Source of the DNA: Actinobacteria bacterium OV320
Lineage (GTDB): Bacteria; Actinomycetota; Actinomycetes; Streptomycetales; Streptomycetaceae
Direction: 5' to 3'
NCBI GenBank assembly: GCA_001298545.1
Contig: LJCX01000031.1
Span: 248,001-312,000 of the forward strand
Length of the DNA stretch: 64,000 nt
Shown: piece after piece, positions 41,956 to 49,433 of the stretch
Layout: every line of letters starts with the position of its first letter
Numbering within the stretch: position 1 is the first letter of the stretch
Position numbers and translations under genes: made by a program
Notes under the pieces: model-generated
Seen by the model: the letters and a program-made list of their open reading frames with translations, nothing else
What the model was told of the DNA's origin: nothing
Database searches by the model: none

Positions 41956-42843
41956 ATGGCTGAATCGCAGTCTAACGCGCGCCTTCGCGCCGACGCCGGA
42001 GTTCCGTCCTCCGGCGTGATCCATGTCCGCACCCGGCTCACGGCCGACTTCACGGTGATCTCCAACGCCCTCGCCCAACGACGCGGCAGCGCGGTCACGA
42101 TCGGCGTCGCGGCGTACATCGCCTCCCTGCCCGACGGCGCCCCCGTGACGATCACCGCACTGTGCGAGCACTTCAGCGAGGGCGAGATCCTGATCTCGCG
42201 AGCGCTGAGGGAGCTGGAGGCGGCCGGACACCTGGAGCGCCGCCGCGAGCGAACGCCCACCGGACAGGTCCGTACCCGAACATACTTCTACGACGTACCC
42301 GACGGCGCGCCGCATCCGGACGGGCCTCCCGAGTCGCCGAAGCCCCATCGCCCCCGCAGGCAGCCAGCCGCCGTACGCGGACCGCTGCGGCCGCCGGTCC
42401 AGCCCGAGGTGGAGATCCCGGCCCCGCTCACCGATGTCGCCGACCTTGCCGATGGCACCGACGCCGACCCCCGAGCCGTCGCCGTACTCACCGCCCTGCG
42501 CCGGGTCGACCCCCGCCTCGTCCTGTCCGCGCGGGAAGCCGCCCGCCTCGCCCCGGCCGTCACCCGGTGGCTCGCCGCAGGTCTCCTGCCCACGCACATC
42601 ACGGACCACCTCACCGCAAGGCTCCCGGACCGGTTGCTGGCCCGCCCGGCCGGCATCCTCGCCCACCGGCTCAAGGAGACGCCCCTGCCTCTCTCCACAC
42701 CGGCCCGAAGCACGGAAGCCCCCGGAGGCCCGGCGGTCGTGCCCCTGCGGAACTGCGACGGCTGCGACCGCGGATTCCGTACGGCGGAACCCGGCCGCTG
42801 CCGCGACTGCCGGGCCCGGGACCAACTCCGCGCGGCCGGCTGA
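41956..42843 (+). CDS. Helix-turn-helix DNA-binding protein with C-terminal zinc ribbon
   Basis: A 295-residue protein of a type found in many copies in Streptomyces genomes. A winged-helix part lies at residues about 25-110 (ISNALAQRRGSAVTIGVAAY; ISRALRELEAAGHLERRRER). A proline-rich linker and a helical section follow, and the protein ends in a four-cysteine ribbon (NCDGCDRGFRTAEPGRCRDC). Members are often encoded in accessory regions, but their role is not known. It marks the left border of the block that here separates afsK from afsS/afsR. Confidence 0.75.
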   Translation: MAESQSNARLRADAGVPSSGVIHVRTRLTADFTVISNALAQRRGSAVTIGVAAYIASLPDGAPVTITALCEHFSEGEILISRALRELEAAGHLERRRERTPTGQVRTRTYFYDVPDGAPHPDGPPESPKPHRPRRQPAAVRGPLRPPVQPEVEIPAPLTDVADLADGTDADPRAVAVLTALRRVDPRLVLSAREAARLAPAVTRWLAAGLLPTHITDHLTARLPDRLLARPAGILAHRLKETPLPLSTPARSTEAPGGPAVVPLRNCDGCDRGFRTAEPGRCRDCRARDQLRAAG

Positions 42844-42969
42844 GCCGATGACCCCGACGGCCGGGTGCGCGGCCCGCCCGCAGGTGGGAGGCGCGATGAG
42901 GTTCCCGGCGCGTCGGCGCGGTCGATGCCCGCACTCCTGGCCGTGACCCGCGGGCGGGACGCCGCCCGT

Positions 42970-43434
42970 TCACTCGGGGCTTGCGGCCTGTTTCCTGGAC
43001 CACGCGGTGGCGTCGGCTCCGTACCGGGCCAGGAGCCGGGCGAACAGGACCTGCTCCTCCGGCGACCAGGCGGCCGTGATCTCCAGGAACGCCTTTCGCT
43101 GTTCGGCGGCGAAGCGGTCGCGCACGGCCTCGCCGTGCTCGGTGAGTTCGAGCACGGTACGGCGTCCGTCGGACTGGGACGCCGTCCGGCGCAGCAGCCC
43201 GTCCTCGATGCAGGCGGCCACGGTCCGGCTGGCCACCGGCTGGGCGACACCCATCTCGGCGGCGAGGCTGCCGACAGTCGTCTCGCCCGGCGCGTCGGCG
43301 ATCACGTTGAGCACGAGATTGCGGGAGAGGTCCTTCCTCGATGCCGGTGCGCGTCGGCGCAGCCGTGACAGCGCCGGGCCGATCTGGTTCAACGCCATGT
43401 CGTCGGAGGGCTCGGGGAAGGGCGCGCGGCTCAT
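42970..43434 (-). CDS. MarR-family transcriptional regulator
   Basis: A 154-residue winged-helix regulator. The DNA-binding core is VGSLAAEMGVAQPVASRTVA, followed by the wing LRRTASQSDGRRTVLELTEHG. The N- and C-terminal helices would form the dimer interface. It is divergent from the amidohydrolase at 43556, and the 121 bp between carries several AT-rich inverted repeats, the usual MarR operator context. It therefore probably represses that gene and itself. It does not share the main regulon operator. Confidence 0.88.
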   Translation of the reverse strand: MSRAPFPEPSDDMALNQIGPALSRLRRRAPASRKDLSRNLVLNVIADAPGETTVGSLAAEMGVAQPVASRTVAACIEDGLLRRTASQSDGRRTVLELTEHGEAVRDRFAAEQRKAFLEITAAWSPEEQVLFARLLARYGADATAWSRKQAASPE

Positions 43435-43467
43435 GTGACCGAGTCTAGGCCCGGCCCGCACACTTGC

Positions 43468-43520
43468 ATACCGTCAGGTATTTGCATGCCGTCCAGTAAG
43501 TACATAGCATTAGGTATGTA
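43468..43520. promoter_or_regulatory. MarR-type operator region with inverted repeats
   Basis: Two inverted repeats lie between the divergent MarR and amidohydrolase genes: ATACCGTCAGGTAT at 43468-43481 (arms ATACC/GGTAT) and TACATAGCATTAGGTATGTA at 43501-43520 (arms TACATA/TATGTA). TTGCATA and TTGCATG words repeat nearby. The AT-rich composition stands out from the surroundings. Confidence 0.6.
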
Positions 43521-43555
43521 AATCTTGGACGAGTGAGGAAACGAGGCGGACCGCT

Positions 43556-44770
43556 ATGGCGCTCACCGCGATCACCAACGCGCACATCTTCGACGGAGAG
43601 AAGGCGACAGGTGTGCAGACCGTGGTCATCGACGGCGGGAGGATCGCGCGTGTCGGAGGCGACGCTCCTCGGGACAGCGAGATCGTCGACGGCGGCGGCG
43701 CCACACTGCTGCCGGGACTCATCGACGCCCATGTCCACTCCGCCCCGGGATCCCTGGCGCTCGCCCTGCGGTTCGGGGTGACGACCGAACTGGAGATGCA
43801 GGGGATGAACACAAGGGAGAACCGAGGGCTCATCACCGACGACGACACGCAGGCCGACGTGCGCTCCTCCGGCTTCGCCATCACACCGCCCGGTGGTCAC
43901 CCGAGCGAGCTGATGCCCGAAGGGTTCCGGCCGAAGTGGGATCTCCCGCCGGTGATGCCCCTGATGCCGTTCTCCACCACCCCCGAGGAAGCGGCCCGCT
44001 TCGTGCCCCAGCTCCTCGCCCGGGGATCCGACTTCATCAAGTTCATGATCGACGACGGCAGCGTGGAGGGACACCCCGGGCTGCCCTCGCTCGACCAGGC
44101 CACCGTGAACGCCGGTGTGGCCGAGGCCAAGAAGTACGGCGCCCTGACCGTGGCCCACGCGCTGACCGTGGAGGCCACCAGGATGGCTGCCGAAGCCGGC
44201 GTCGACGGCCTCACCCACGTGTTCATGGACCAGCCGCACACCGCCGAGATCATCGGCATCATCAAGGACGCGGGCATGTTCGTCGTTCCCTGCATCACTC
44301 TCAACGCCTCGATGATGGGGATCACCGGCAGCGCACTCGCCGACGACCCCCGGGTCGCCGCCCGCCTCGACAGCAAGTGGGACCGGACCCTGCGCTCCAG
44401 CTACAACCGCTACCCGCAGGGCAAGCTCGACGACGTGTACGACACCGTGCGCGCTCTGGACGCCGCCGGCGTCGACGTGCTGGCCGGCACCGACGCCTCC
44501 ATGCCCGAGACGTTCTTCGGGGGCCTGGCGCACGGAGCGAGCCTCCACCACGAACTGCAGTACCTCGTGGCCGCGGGCCTCACACCCGCGCGGGCCCTGC
44601 GCGCGGCCACGGCGACCACGGCCCGCCGCTTCCGTCTCGGCGACCGGGGCCGCATCGCCGAGGGCCTCCGCGCCGACCTTCTGCTGGTCGACGGCGACCC
44701 GACGAGCGACATCGGCGACACCCTCAACACCCGCGCCGTCTGGCGCCGCGGCACCCGCCTGGCGGCCTGA
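43556..44770 (+). CDS. Amidohydrolase (imidazolonepropionase/prolidase-like)
   Basis: A 404-residue metal-dependent amidohydrolase. The beta-sandwich N-terminus (ITNAHIFDGEKATGVQTVVI) leads to the first metal motif LLPGLIDAHVHS. Further ligands are in TVAHALTVEA, DGLTHVFMDQPH and the catalytic LAGTDASMPE. The C-terminal segment GRIAEGLRADLLLVDGDP is typical. Family members hydrolyse cyclic amides or Xaa-Pro type peptides. It is divergent from, and probably controlled by, the MarR gene. It is not closely related to the amidohydrolase family 2 pair at 5152 and 52693. Confidence 0.85.
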   Translation: MALTAITNAHIFDGEKATGVQTVVIDGGRIARVGGDAPRDSEIVDGGGATLLPGLIDAHVHSAPGSLALALRFGVTTELEMQGMNTRENRGLITDDDTQADVRSSGFAITPPGGHPSELMPEGFRPKWDLPPVMPLMPFSTTPEEAARFVPQLLARGSDFIKFMIDDGSVEGHPGLPSLDQATVNAGVAEAKKYGALTVAHALTVEATRMAAEAGVDGLTHVFMDQPHTAEIIGIIKDAGMFVVPCITLNASMMGITGSALADDPRVAARLDSKWDRTLRSSYNRYPQGKLDDVYDTVRALDAAGVDVLAGTDASMPETFFGGLAHGASLHHELQYLVAAGLTPARALRAATATTARRFRLGDRGRIAEGLRADLLLVDGDPTSDIGDTLNTRAVWRRGTRLAA

Positions 44771-44881
44771 CGGCCGTACTTTCCCGTGCGGGACTCACGG
44801 AGGGAGGCAAGGATCCACCGTGAGCCGTCCACGGCGGACCCGGCCCGCGGCAGGGGCGACCGTGCCCGGACTCCGGCCGGT

Positions 44882-45655
44882 TCAGCGCGTTCGCGGGCGG
44901 GTGGCCGACCGTCCCGTGAACAGTTCCGCCTGTTCCTCGCTCGGCAGGTTCCCCAGGGAGATGAGGTGCGGTGCCTGCGCGAACCCCATCGTGCGGGCCG
45001 CCTCCTTCGCCGACCACAGTGCCCGCACGGTGCCCTGGACCCCGGCGGGGGGATACCCGGCGACGACGGCGGCGCAGGCGACGGCGGCGGCCGACGCCCC
45101 ACCGGGGTCGGTGAGTTCGGACACCAGCCCGACGTCGAAGGCGCGCCGGGCGGAGATCCGTTCCGCCGTCCCCATGAGCATCATCCGCGCGACCTCCCCG
45201 TACGGCATCCGCTGCGCCAGGAGCACCGACTCGTACGCGCTGACCATCCCGTACGTGGTGTGCGGGTCGAAGAAGGCGGCGTCGGCGCCCGCGACGACGA
45301 ACTCGCACTCCCCGAGCAGGTAGAAGGCACCCCCGCAGGCCATCCCCTCCACGGCGGCGGCGACCGGCTTCCACAGGTCGTTCGCCTTCGGGCCGACGGT
45401 GAGCAGCGGATCGTCCTGCATGTACGGGGAGCCGGGCTGCGGCACGACGGCGTCCCGGTCGAGGCCGGTGCAGAACGCCCGCTGTCCGGCCCCGGTGAGG
45501 ACGACGGCCCGTACCGAGTCGTCGAACCGCAACTCCCGCCAGATGTTCTGCAGTTCGCGGACGGCGTCGAGGTCGAGGGCGTTCAGCCGGGCCGGCCGGT
45601 CGAGGGTGACGACGGCGACCCCGGTGTCCTTGTCGATGTCCAGTCGCACACTCAC
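44882..45655 (-). CDS. Enoyl-CoA hydratase/isomerase, copy 2
   Basis: A 257-residue crotonase-fold enzyme. The oxyanion-hole regions are FCTGLDRDAVVPQPG and EGMACGGAFYLLGECEFVVA. The region normally holding a catalytic glutamate reads DPHTTYGMVSAYESVLLAQR, unlike typical hydratases, so a hydrolase or lyase variant is possible. The GTG start overlaps the DUF35 gene stop by 4 bp, making it the third gene of the thiolase-DUF35-hydratase operon behind sites 10 and 11. Confidence 0.85.
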   Translation of the reverse strand: MSVRLDIDKDTGVAVVTLDRPARLNALDLDAVRELQNIWRELRFDDSVRAVVLTGAGQRAFCTGLDRDAVVPQPGSPYMQDDPLLTVGPKANDLWKPVAAAVEGMACGGAFYLLGECEFVVAGADAAFFDPHTTYGMVSAYESVLLAQRMPYGEVARMMLMGTAERISARRAFDVGLVSELTDPGGASAAAVACAAVVAGYPPAGVQGTVRALWSAKEAARTMGFAQAPHLISLGNLPSEEQAELFTGRSATRPRTR

Positions 45656-46068
45656 GGCCGCTCCAGAACCCACTGCGGAAGCCCGTCGCCGTCGAAGACG
45701 ACCTGGACGCGGGCGCCGATGCGGATGCGGTCGGGGGAGAAGGAGTCGATCGCCGCCCCCGGTCCGCTCACCAGGTTCCCCACCAGCCGGATGCGGGGCG
45801 CCTCGGCCAGCTCGACGAGGATCACGTTGTAAGGGGCGTGGGCGGCGTAGTCGGGCAGCAGGGGTGGGTGCGGGACGACGTAGGACCAGATCCGGCCGCG
45901 TCCCGAGGTCCGCCGCCACTCGCTCGCGAAGGACTGGCAGTGCGGGCAGCAGGGGCGGGGCGGGAAGCGGGGTTCGCCGCAGTCGGCGCAGGTCTGGACG
46001 CGGAGTTCGCCCTGGGCGGCGTACCGCCAGAACGGGGCGCCGTCGGCGTCGGTGACGGGGGTGAGCAT
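45652..46068 (-). CDS. DUF35 (OB-fold, zinc-ribbon) protein, copy 2
   Basis: A 138-residue OB-fold protein with a four-cysteine zinc ribbon (VQTCADCGEPRFPPRPCCPH, then a cysteine after one residue). It lies 39 bp after the thiolase gene and overlaps the hydratase gene, so it should form a complex with the thiolase at 46108. DUF35 proteins guide acyl-CoA substrates into thiolase or aldolase partners. Compared with copy 1 at 28744, the ribbon cysteines are conserved but the rest differs clearly. Confidence 0.88.
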   Translation of the reverse strand: MLTPVTDADGAPFWRYAAQGELRVQTCADCGEPRFPPRPCCPHCQSFASEWRRTSGRGRIWSYVVPHPPLLPDYAAHAPYNVILVELAEAPRIRLVGNLVSGPGAAIDSFSPDRIRIGARVQVVFDGDGLPQWVLERP

Positions 46069-46107
46069 CGCGGGATCAACTCCTCGGTGGGGTCTCCTCG
46101 GTGCGGT

Positions 46108-47265
46108 TCAGTTCCTGAGCAGCAGGGCGGAGGTCGGGACGCCCTCGCCGGCGGTGACGAGGCAGGTCGCGGCGCCGGGCACCTGGGCGGTGCTGGTCCC
46201 GCGCAGCTGCTTGACGCCCTCGTTGATGAGGTTGAAGCCGTGCACGTAGGCCTCGCTGAGTCCGCCCCCGCCGGTGTTGAGGGGCAGCCGTCCGCCGGTC
46301 TCCAGGGCCCCTCCCTCGGTGAACGCGCCACCTTCTCCCCGGCCGCAGAACCCGTACCCCTCCAGGGAGAGCGGGACGAGGGGCGTGAAGGCGTCGTAGA
46401 TCTGCGCGACGTCGACGTCGGACGGGGTGAAGTCGGCGTGCTTCCACAGGTGCCGGGCGGCCGCCCAGGCGGGGCCGGTGAGGGGGTCGTCGTTCCAGTA
46501 GTTGACCATGCCGTGGTGCTGGGCGGGCAGGCCCTGGGCGGCGGAGTGGACGTACACGGGTCTCCGGCGGCAGTCCCGGGCCCGCTCGCCGCTCACGACG
46601 ACGCACGCCAACGCCCCGTCCGTCTCCAGGCAGTTGTCGTACAGGCACAGCGGCTCGCTGATCCACCGGGACGACATGTACATCTCGCGGGTGAGCGGCC
46701 GTTCGTACATCACGGCGGCCGGGTTCTGGTTGGCGCGGTTGCGGCAGGCGAGGGCGACGTTGAAGAGATGGTCGCGGGTGGCGCCGTACTCGTGCAGATA
46801 GCGGCGGGCGAGCATGGCTATCTCGTCGGCGGGTCGCAGCAGCCCGAAGGGCCGGGTCCACTGGGCGGGGGTGGGGAGCTGGACGGCGGTGTTGGTCCAC
46901 GGACGCGGCCCGGAGCCCCGTTTGCGCGACCGCCAGGCGACCCCCACCGTGGCCTGCCCGGCGGCGATGGCGGCGGCGAGGTGGGCGACGGTGGCGCAGG
47001 AACCGCCGCCGCCGAACCCGATCTTGCTGAAGAAGGACAGGTCCCCGAACCCGACGGCCTTGGCGAGCTCGACCTCGTCCGTCTCCTCCATGGTGTAGGA
47101 GGCGAGGGCGTCGACCTCGCCGGGGGCGATCCCGGCGTCGTCGAGGGCGGCGAGGACGGCCCGGCAGGCGAGCGTCCGTTCGTCCTCGGGGAGGTGCTTG
47201 GCGAAGGACGTCTGCCCGATGCCGACGATGGCCGTGGCGTCCTTGATTCCGGTCACTGCGGGCAT
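46108..47265 (-). CDS. Thiolase-family protein (lipid-transfer/SCPx type), copy 2, cysteine present
   Basis: A 385-residue thiolase-like protein. The expected nucleophilic cysteine is present in FGGGGSCATVAHLAAAIAAG (Cys90). Other family segments are AQIYDAFTPLVPLSLEGYGF and LNTGGGGLSEAYVHGFNLI. Start ATG 47265 follows a GGAGGTGGG ribosome-binding site. It is first in the operon with DUF35 and an enoyl-CoA hydratase and is divergent from the FadD3-like ligase, with two operators between. Likely role: thiolytic or aldol cleavage of a branched beta-keto or beta-hydroxy acyl-CoA. Confidence 0.88.
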   Translation of the reverse strand: MPAVTGIKDATAIVGIGQTSFAKHLPEDERTLACRAVLAALDDAGIAPGEVDALASYTMEETDEVELAKAVGFGDLSFFSKIGFGGGGSCATVAHLAAAIAAGQATVGVAWRSRKRGSGPRPWTNTAVQLPTPAQWTRPFGLLRPADEIAMLARRYLHEYGATRDHLFNVALACRNRANQNPAAVMYERPLTREMYMSSRWISEPLCLYDNCLETDGALACVVVSGERARDCRRRPVYVHSAAQGLPAQHHGMVNYWNDDPLTGPAWAAARHLWKHADFTPSDVDVAQIYDAFTPLVPLSLEGYGFCGRGEGGAFTEGGALETGGRLPLNTGGGGLSEAYVHGFNLINEGVKQLRGTSTAQVPGAATCLVTAGEGVPTSALLLRN

Positions 47266-47297
47266 GCCGCACCCACCTCCACACGGTGACAGTGCTG

Positions 47298-47312
47298 CTG
47301 ACAGTCCGTCAG
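47298..47312. promoter_or_regulatory. Regulon operator, site 10
   Basis: CTGACAGTCCGTCAG, one mismatch from consensus (sixth base), 32 bp upstream of the thiolase start. It is paired with site 11 in the divergent region. Confidence 0.83.
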
Positions 47313-47324
47313 GTTACCGCTAAT

Positions 47325-47339
47325 CTGACGGTCAGTCAG
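47325..47339. promoter_or_regulatory. Regulon operator, site 11
   Basis: CTGACGGTCAGTCAG, 27 bp (start to start) from site 10 and 27 bp before the ligase start codon at 47367. It matches the consensus well, with AAT on its left flank. Confidence 0.85.
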
Positions 47340-47366
47340 CTAGTGGTTTCGGTGGGGAGGCCGGTC

Positions 47367-48947
47367 ATGCGTGGTGACATGGAGTGGGGGACGATCCCCG
47401 GCCTGGTCCGCTGGTCCGCCGAGCGGTACGCGACGACCGAGGCGGTGGTGGAGGGCCGCACCCGGATCTCGTACGCCGAGCTCGGCGCCCGCGTCGAACG
47501 CGCGGCGGCGGCCTGTCTGGCGAACGGGGTGCGGGCGGGCGACCGCGTGGCCGTCTGGGCCCCGAACTCGCTGGACTGGATGGTGGCGGCGCTCGGCGCG
47601 GTGAGCGCGGGGGCGGTGCTGGTGCCCCTGAACACCCGCTTCAAGGGCACGGAGGCGGCGGACGTACTGCGCCGCAGCGGGACGCGCCTGCTGTTCGTGA
47701 CGGGCACCTTCCTCGGGACGTCGTACGTGGCGTCGCTGCGGCGGGCGGCGGCGGAGGGCCCCGGCGGCGGCCCGCTGCCGGGGCTCCCCGCGCTGGAGCA
47801 GGTGGTGGTCCTCTCGGACGACGCCCCGGCGGACTTCCGGACCTGGAAGGACTTCCTGGCGAGCGGGGAGGGCATCGGGACGGCGGAGGTCCGGGAGCGA
47901 GCGGACCGGGTGGCGGGCGAGTGGCCCTCGGACATCGTCTTCACCTCGGGCACGACGGGCCGCCCCAAGGGCGCGGTGATCACCCACGCGCAGACCCTGC
48001 GGGCCTACGGGATCTGGACCGACCTGGCGGGGCTGCGGCAGGGCGACCGCTATCTGATCGTGAACCCCTTCTTCCACACCTTCGGCTACAAGGCGGGCGT
48101 GATCGCCTGTCTGATGCGGGGCGCGACGATGATCCCGCAGCCGGTGTTCAACGTGGACACGGTCCTCGCGAACGTGGCGTCGGAACGGGTCTCGGTCCTC
48201 CCGGGCCCGCCGACCCTGCACCAGTCGCTCCTGGACCACGCGTCCCGGGACAAGCACGACCTGTCGGCACTGCGGCTGGTGGTCACGGGCGCGGCGGTGG
48301 TGCCGCTGCGGCTCGTCGAACGCCTGCGGGGCGAACTGGGCGTGGAGACCGTCCTGACGGCGTACGGCCTCTCGGAGGCGAGCGGTGTCGTCACGATGTG
48401 CCGTCGCGGGGACGACCCCACGGTCATCGCCTCGACGTCGGGCCGCGCGATCCCCGGCACCGAGGTGCGGGTGGACGCGGCGCCGGGCGCACCCGGGGAG
48501 GTCCTGGTCCGGGGCTTCAACGTGATGCGCGGCTACTACGAGGACGAGACGGCGACGGCGGAGGCCCTGACGGAGGACGGCTGGCTGCGCACCGGAGACG
48601 TGGGCGTCCTGGACGCCGCCGGCAACCTCCGGATCACCGACCGTCTGAAGGACATGTTCATCGTCGGCGGCTTCAACGCCTACCCGGCGGAGATAGAGCA
48701 GCGCCTCGGCCTGCACCCGGACGTGGCCGACGTGGCCGTGATCGGCGTCCCCGACCCCCGCCTGGGCGAGGTGGGCAAGGCCTACGTGGTGCGGCGGCCG
48801 GGCGCGGTCTCCACGGCCGACGACCTGATCGCCTGGGCCCGGCGGGAGATGGCCAACTACAAGGTGCCGAGGGCGGTGGAGTTCGTGACCGCCCTGCCCC
48901 GCAACGCGAGCGGCAAGGTGGTCAAGGGCGAGCTGCGCGCACGGTGA
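47367..48947 (+). CDS. FadD3-like acyl-CoA ligase (AMP-forming)
   Basis: A 526-residue adenylate-forming ligase. The P-loop is FTSGTTGRPKGAVITHAQTL, the hinge ITDRLKDMFIVGGFNAYPAE, and the catalytic lysine is in PRNASGKVVKGELR. The overall sequence resembles FadD3, the ligase that activates the C/D-ring propionate left after steroid A/B-ring cleavage. ATG at 47367 with GGGGAGG upstream is preferred over an earlier in-frame start. It is divergent from the thiolase operon and shares its operators. Related aromatic or fatty acid ligases cannot be excluded. Confidence 0.88.
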   Translation: MRGDMEWGTIPGLVRWSAERYATTEAVVEGRTRISYAELGARVERAAAACLANGVRAGDRVAVWAPNSLDWMVAALGAVSAGAVLVPLNTRFKGTEAADVLRRSGTRLLFVTGTFLGTSYVASLRRAAAEGPGGGPLPGLPALEQVVVLSDDAPADFRTWKDFLASGEGIGTAEVRERADRVAGEWPSDIVFTSGTTGRPKGAVITHAQTLRAYGIWTDLAGLRQGDRYLIVNPFFHTFGYKAGVIACLMRGATMIPQPVFNVDTVLANVASERVSVLPGPPTLHQSLLDHASRDKHDLSALRLVVTGAAVVPLRLVERLRGELGVETVLTAYGLSEASGVVTMCRRGDDPTVIASTSGRAIPGTEVRVDAAPGAPGEVLVRGFNVMRGYYEDETATAEALTEDGWLRTGDVGVLDAAGNLRITDRLKDMFIVGGFNAYPAEIEQRLGLHPDVADVAVIGVPDPRLGEVGKAYVVRRPGAVSTADDLIAWARREMANYKVPRAVEFVTALPRNASGKVVKGELRAR

Positions 48948-48970
48948 CCGCGCGTCCCCCGGACACACGT

Positions 48971-49006
48971 CGGCCGCGGCGGCTCCCCTCCGCGCCGCCG
49001 CGGCCG
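48971..49006. terminator. Bidirectional terminator hairpin between ligase and afsS
   Basis: A perfect 13-bp GC stem (CGGCCGCGGCGGC with GCCGCCGCGGCCG) and a 10-base loop lies 23 bp past the ligase stop and 29 bp past the convergent afsS stop. It probably ends both transcripts. Confidence 0.85.
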
Positions 49007-49035
49007 ATCCCCGTCGCCGTGGTGACGGGTGGTGC

Positions 49036-49233
49036 CTACTTGCCGTCCAGGTCCAGGGCGGGCGGCACGGGCGCGTGGTTCTCGAGCGTGACGATCTTCT
49101 CCTCGGCCGCCGGCGTGGCCGTCCCGGCCTCCGGCGTCGCCGGCTTGGACAGGGCCGGCAGGATCGGAGCGTGGTTCTCCAGCGTGGTGATGTCCGCGGT
49201 GGCTTCCGTCGTCTGCTTCTCGGTGTTGCTCAT
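49036..49233 (-). CDS. afsS: AfsS (AfsR2): small activator of secondary metabolism
   Basis: A 65-residue acidic protein with two copies of the motif TLENHAP (residues 17-23 and 49-55), each followed by a short Pro-Ala-Leu segment and joined by an Ala/Thr/Pro linker. S. coelicolor AfsS has 63 residues with similar repeats and is encoded directly downstream of afsR, exactly as here. Its transcription is switched on by phosphorylated AfsR, and it raises antibiotic production by an unknown mechanism. The start ATG at 49233 follows GGGGGAG. The gene has a long leader holding a 16-bp hairpin. Confidence 0.9.
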   Translation of the reverse strand: MSNTEKQTTEATADITTLENHAPILPALSKPATPEAGTATPAAEEKIVTLENHAPVPPALDLDGK

Positions 49234-49270
49234 GTTCGGCTCCCCCTGGGAGTGTTCAAGTGAGTGAGGC

Positions 49271-49312
49271 GTCTCTGTCCGGCGATTCCCCCGAGTATCG
49301 CCGGACAGAGAC
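49271..49312 (-). other. Strong hairpin in the afsS leader
   Basis: GTCTCTGTCCGGCGAT (49271-49286) and its exact reverse complement (49297-49312) form a 16-bp stem with a 10-base loop. It lies 38 bp upstream of the afsS start codon, between the AfsR-type site and the gene, so it should be transcribed. No T-run follows. It might be an attenuator, an mRNA stability element, or the end of the afsR transcript. Confidence 0.8.
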
Positions 49313-49401
49313 ATGTGCCGGAGCCCACCCCCCAGCGGGCTCGTCCGGTCCGTCTGCCCCCCGAGGCGACGGACCGTTGAGGTAGACCCTGCCAGGCGGT
49401 C

Positions 49402-49419
49402 ATAAACGTTCGATGAACG
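49402..49419 (-). promoter_or_regulatory. SARP/AfsR-type direct-repeat site of the afsS promoter
   Basis: Read on the minus strand, CGTTCAT and CGTTTAT lie 11 bp apart (CGTTCATCGAACGTTTAT). This is the spacing at which SARP regulators bind direct heptamers overlapping the -35 region. AfsR is known to bind such repeats in front of afsS. The site lies between the afsR stop codon and the afsS leader hairpin. No clear -35 box is present, as expected for an activator-dependent promoter. Confidence 0.8.
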
Positions 49420-49433
49420 CCGCAGACGGCGGG

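Noticed and set aside
41467..42825. Long minus-strand open frame of 452 codons
   Set aside because: It is antisense to the HTH gene for most of its length. Only its last part, with a cysteine pair, might be a small protein, and that could not be supported.
43468..43481. Possible further copy of the main operator (contains GTCAGG)
   Set aside because: Only one half-site matches; the symmetric arms are ATACC/GGTAT and belong to the MarR intergenic region.
49036..49233. Small repeat-containing peptide considered as a RiPP precursor
   Set aside because: Position directly downstream of afsR, the TLENHAP repeats and a SARP site in front identify it as AfsS; no modification enzymes are nearby.
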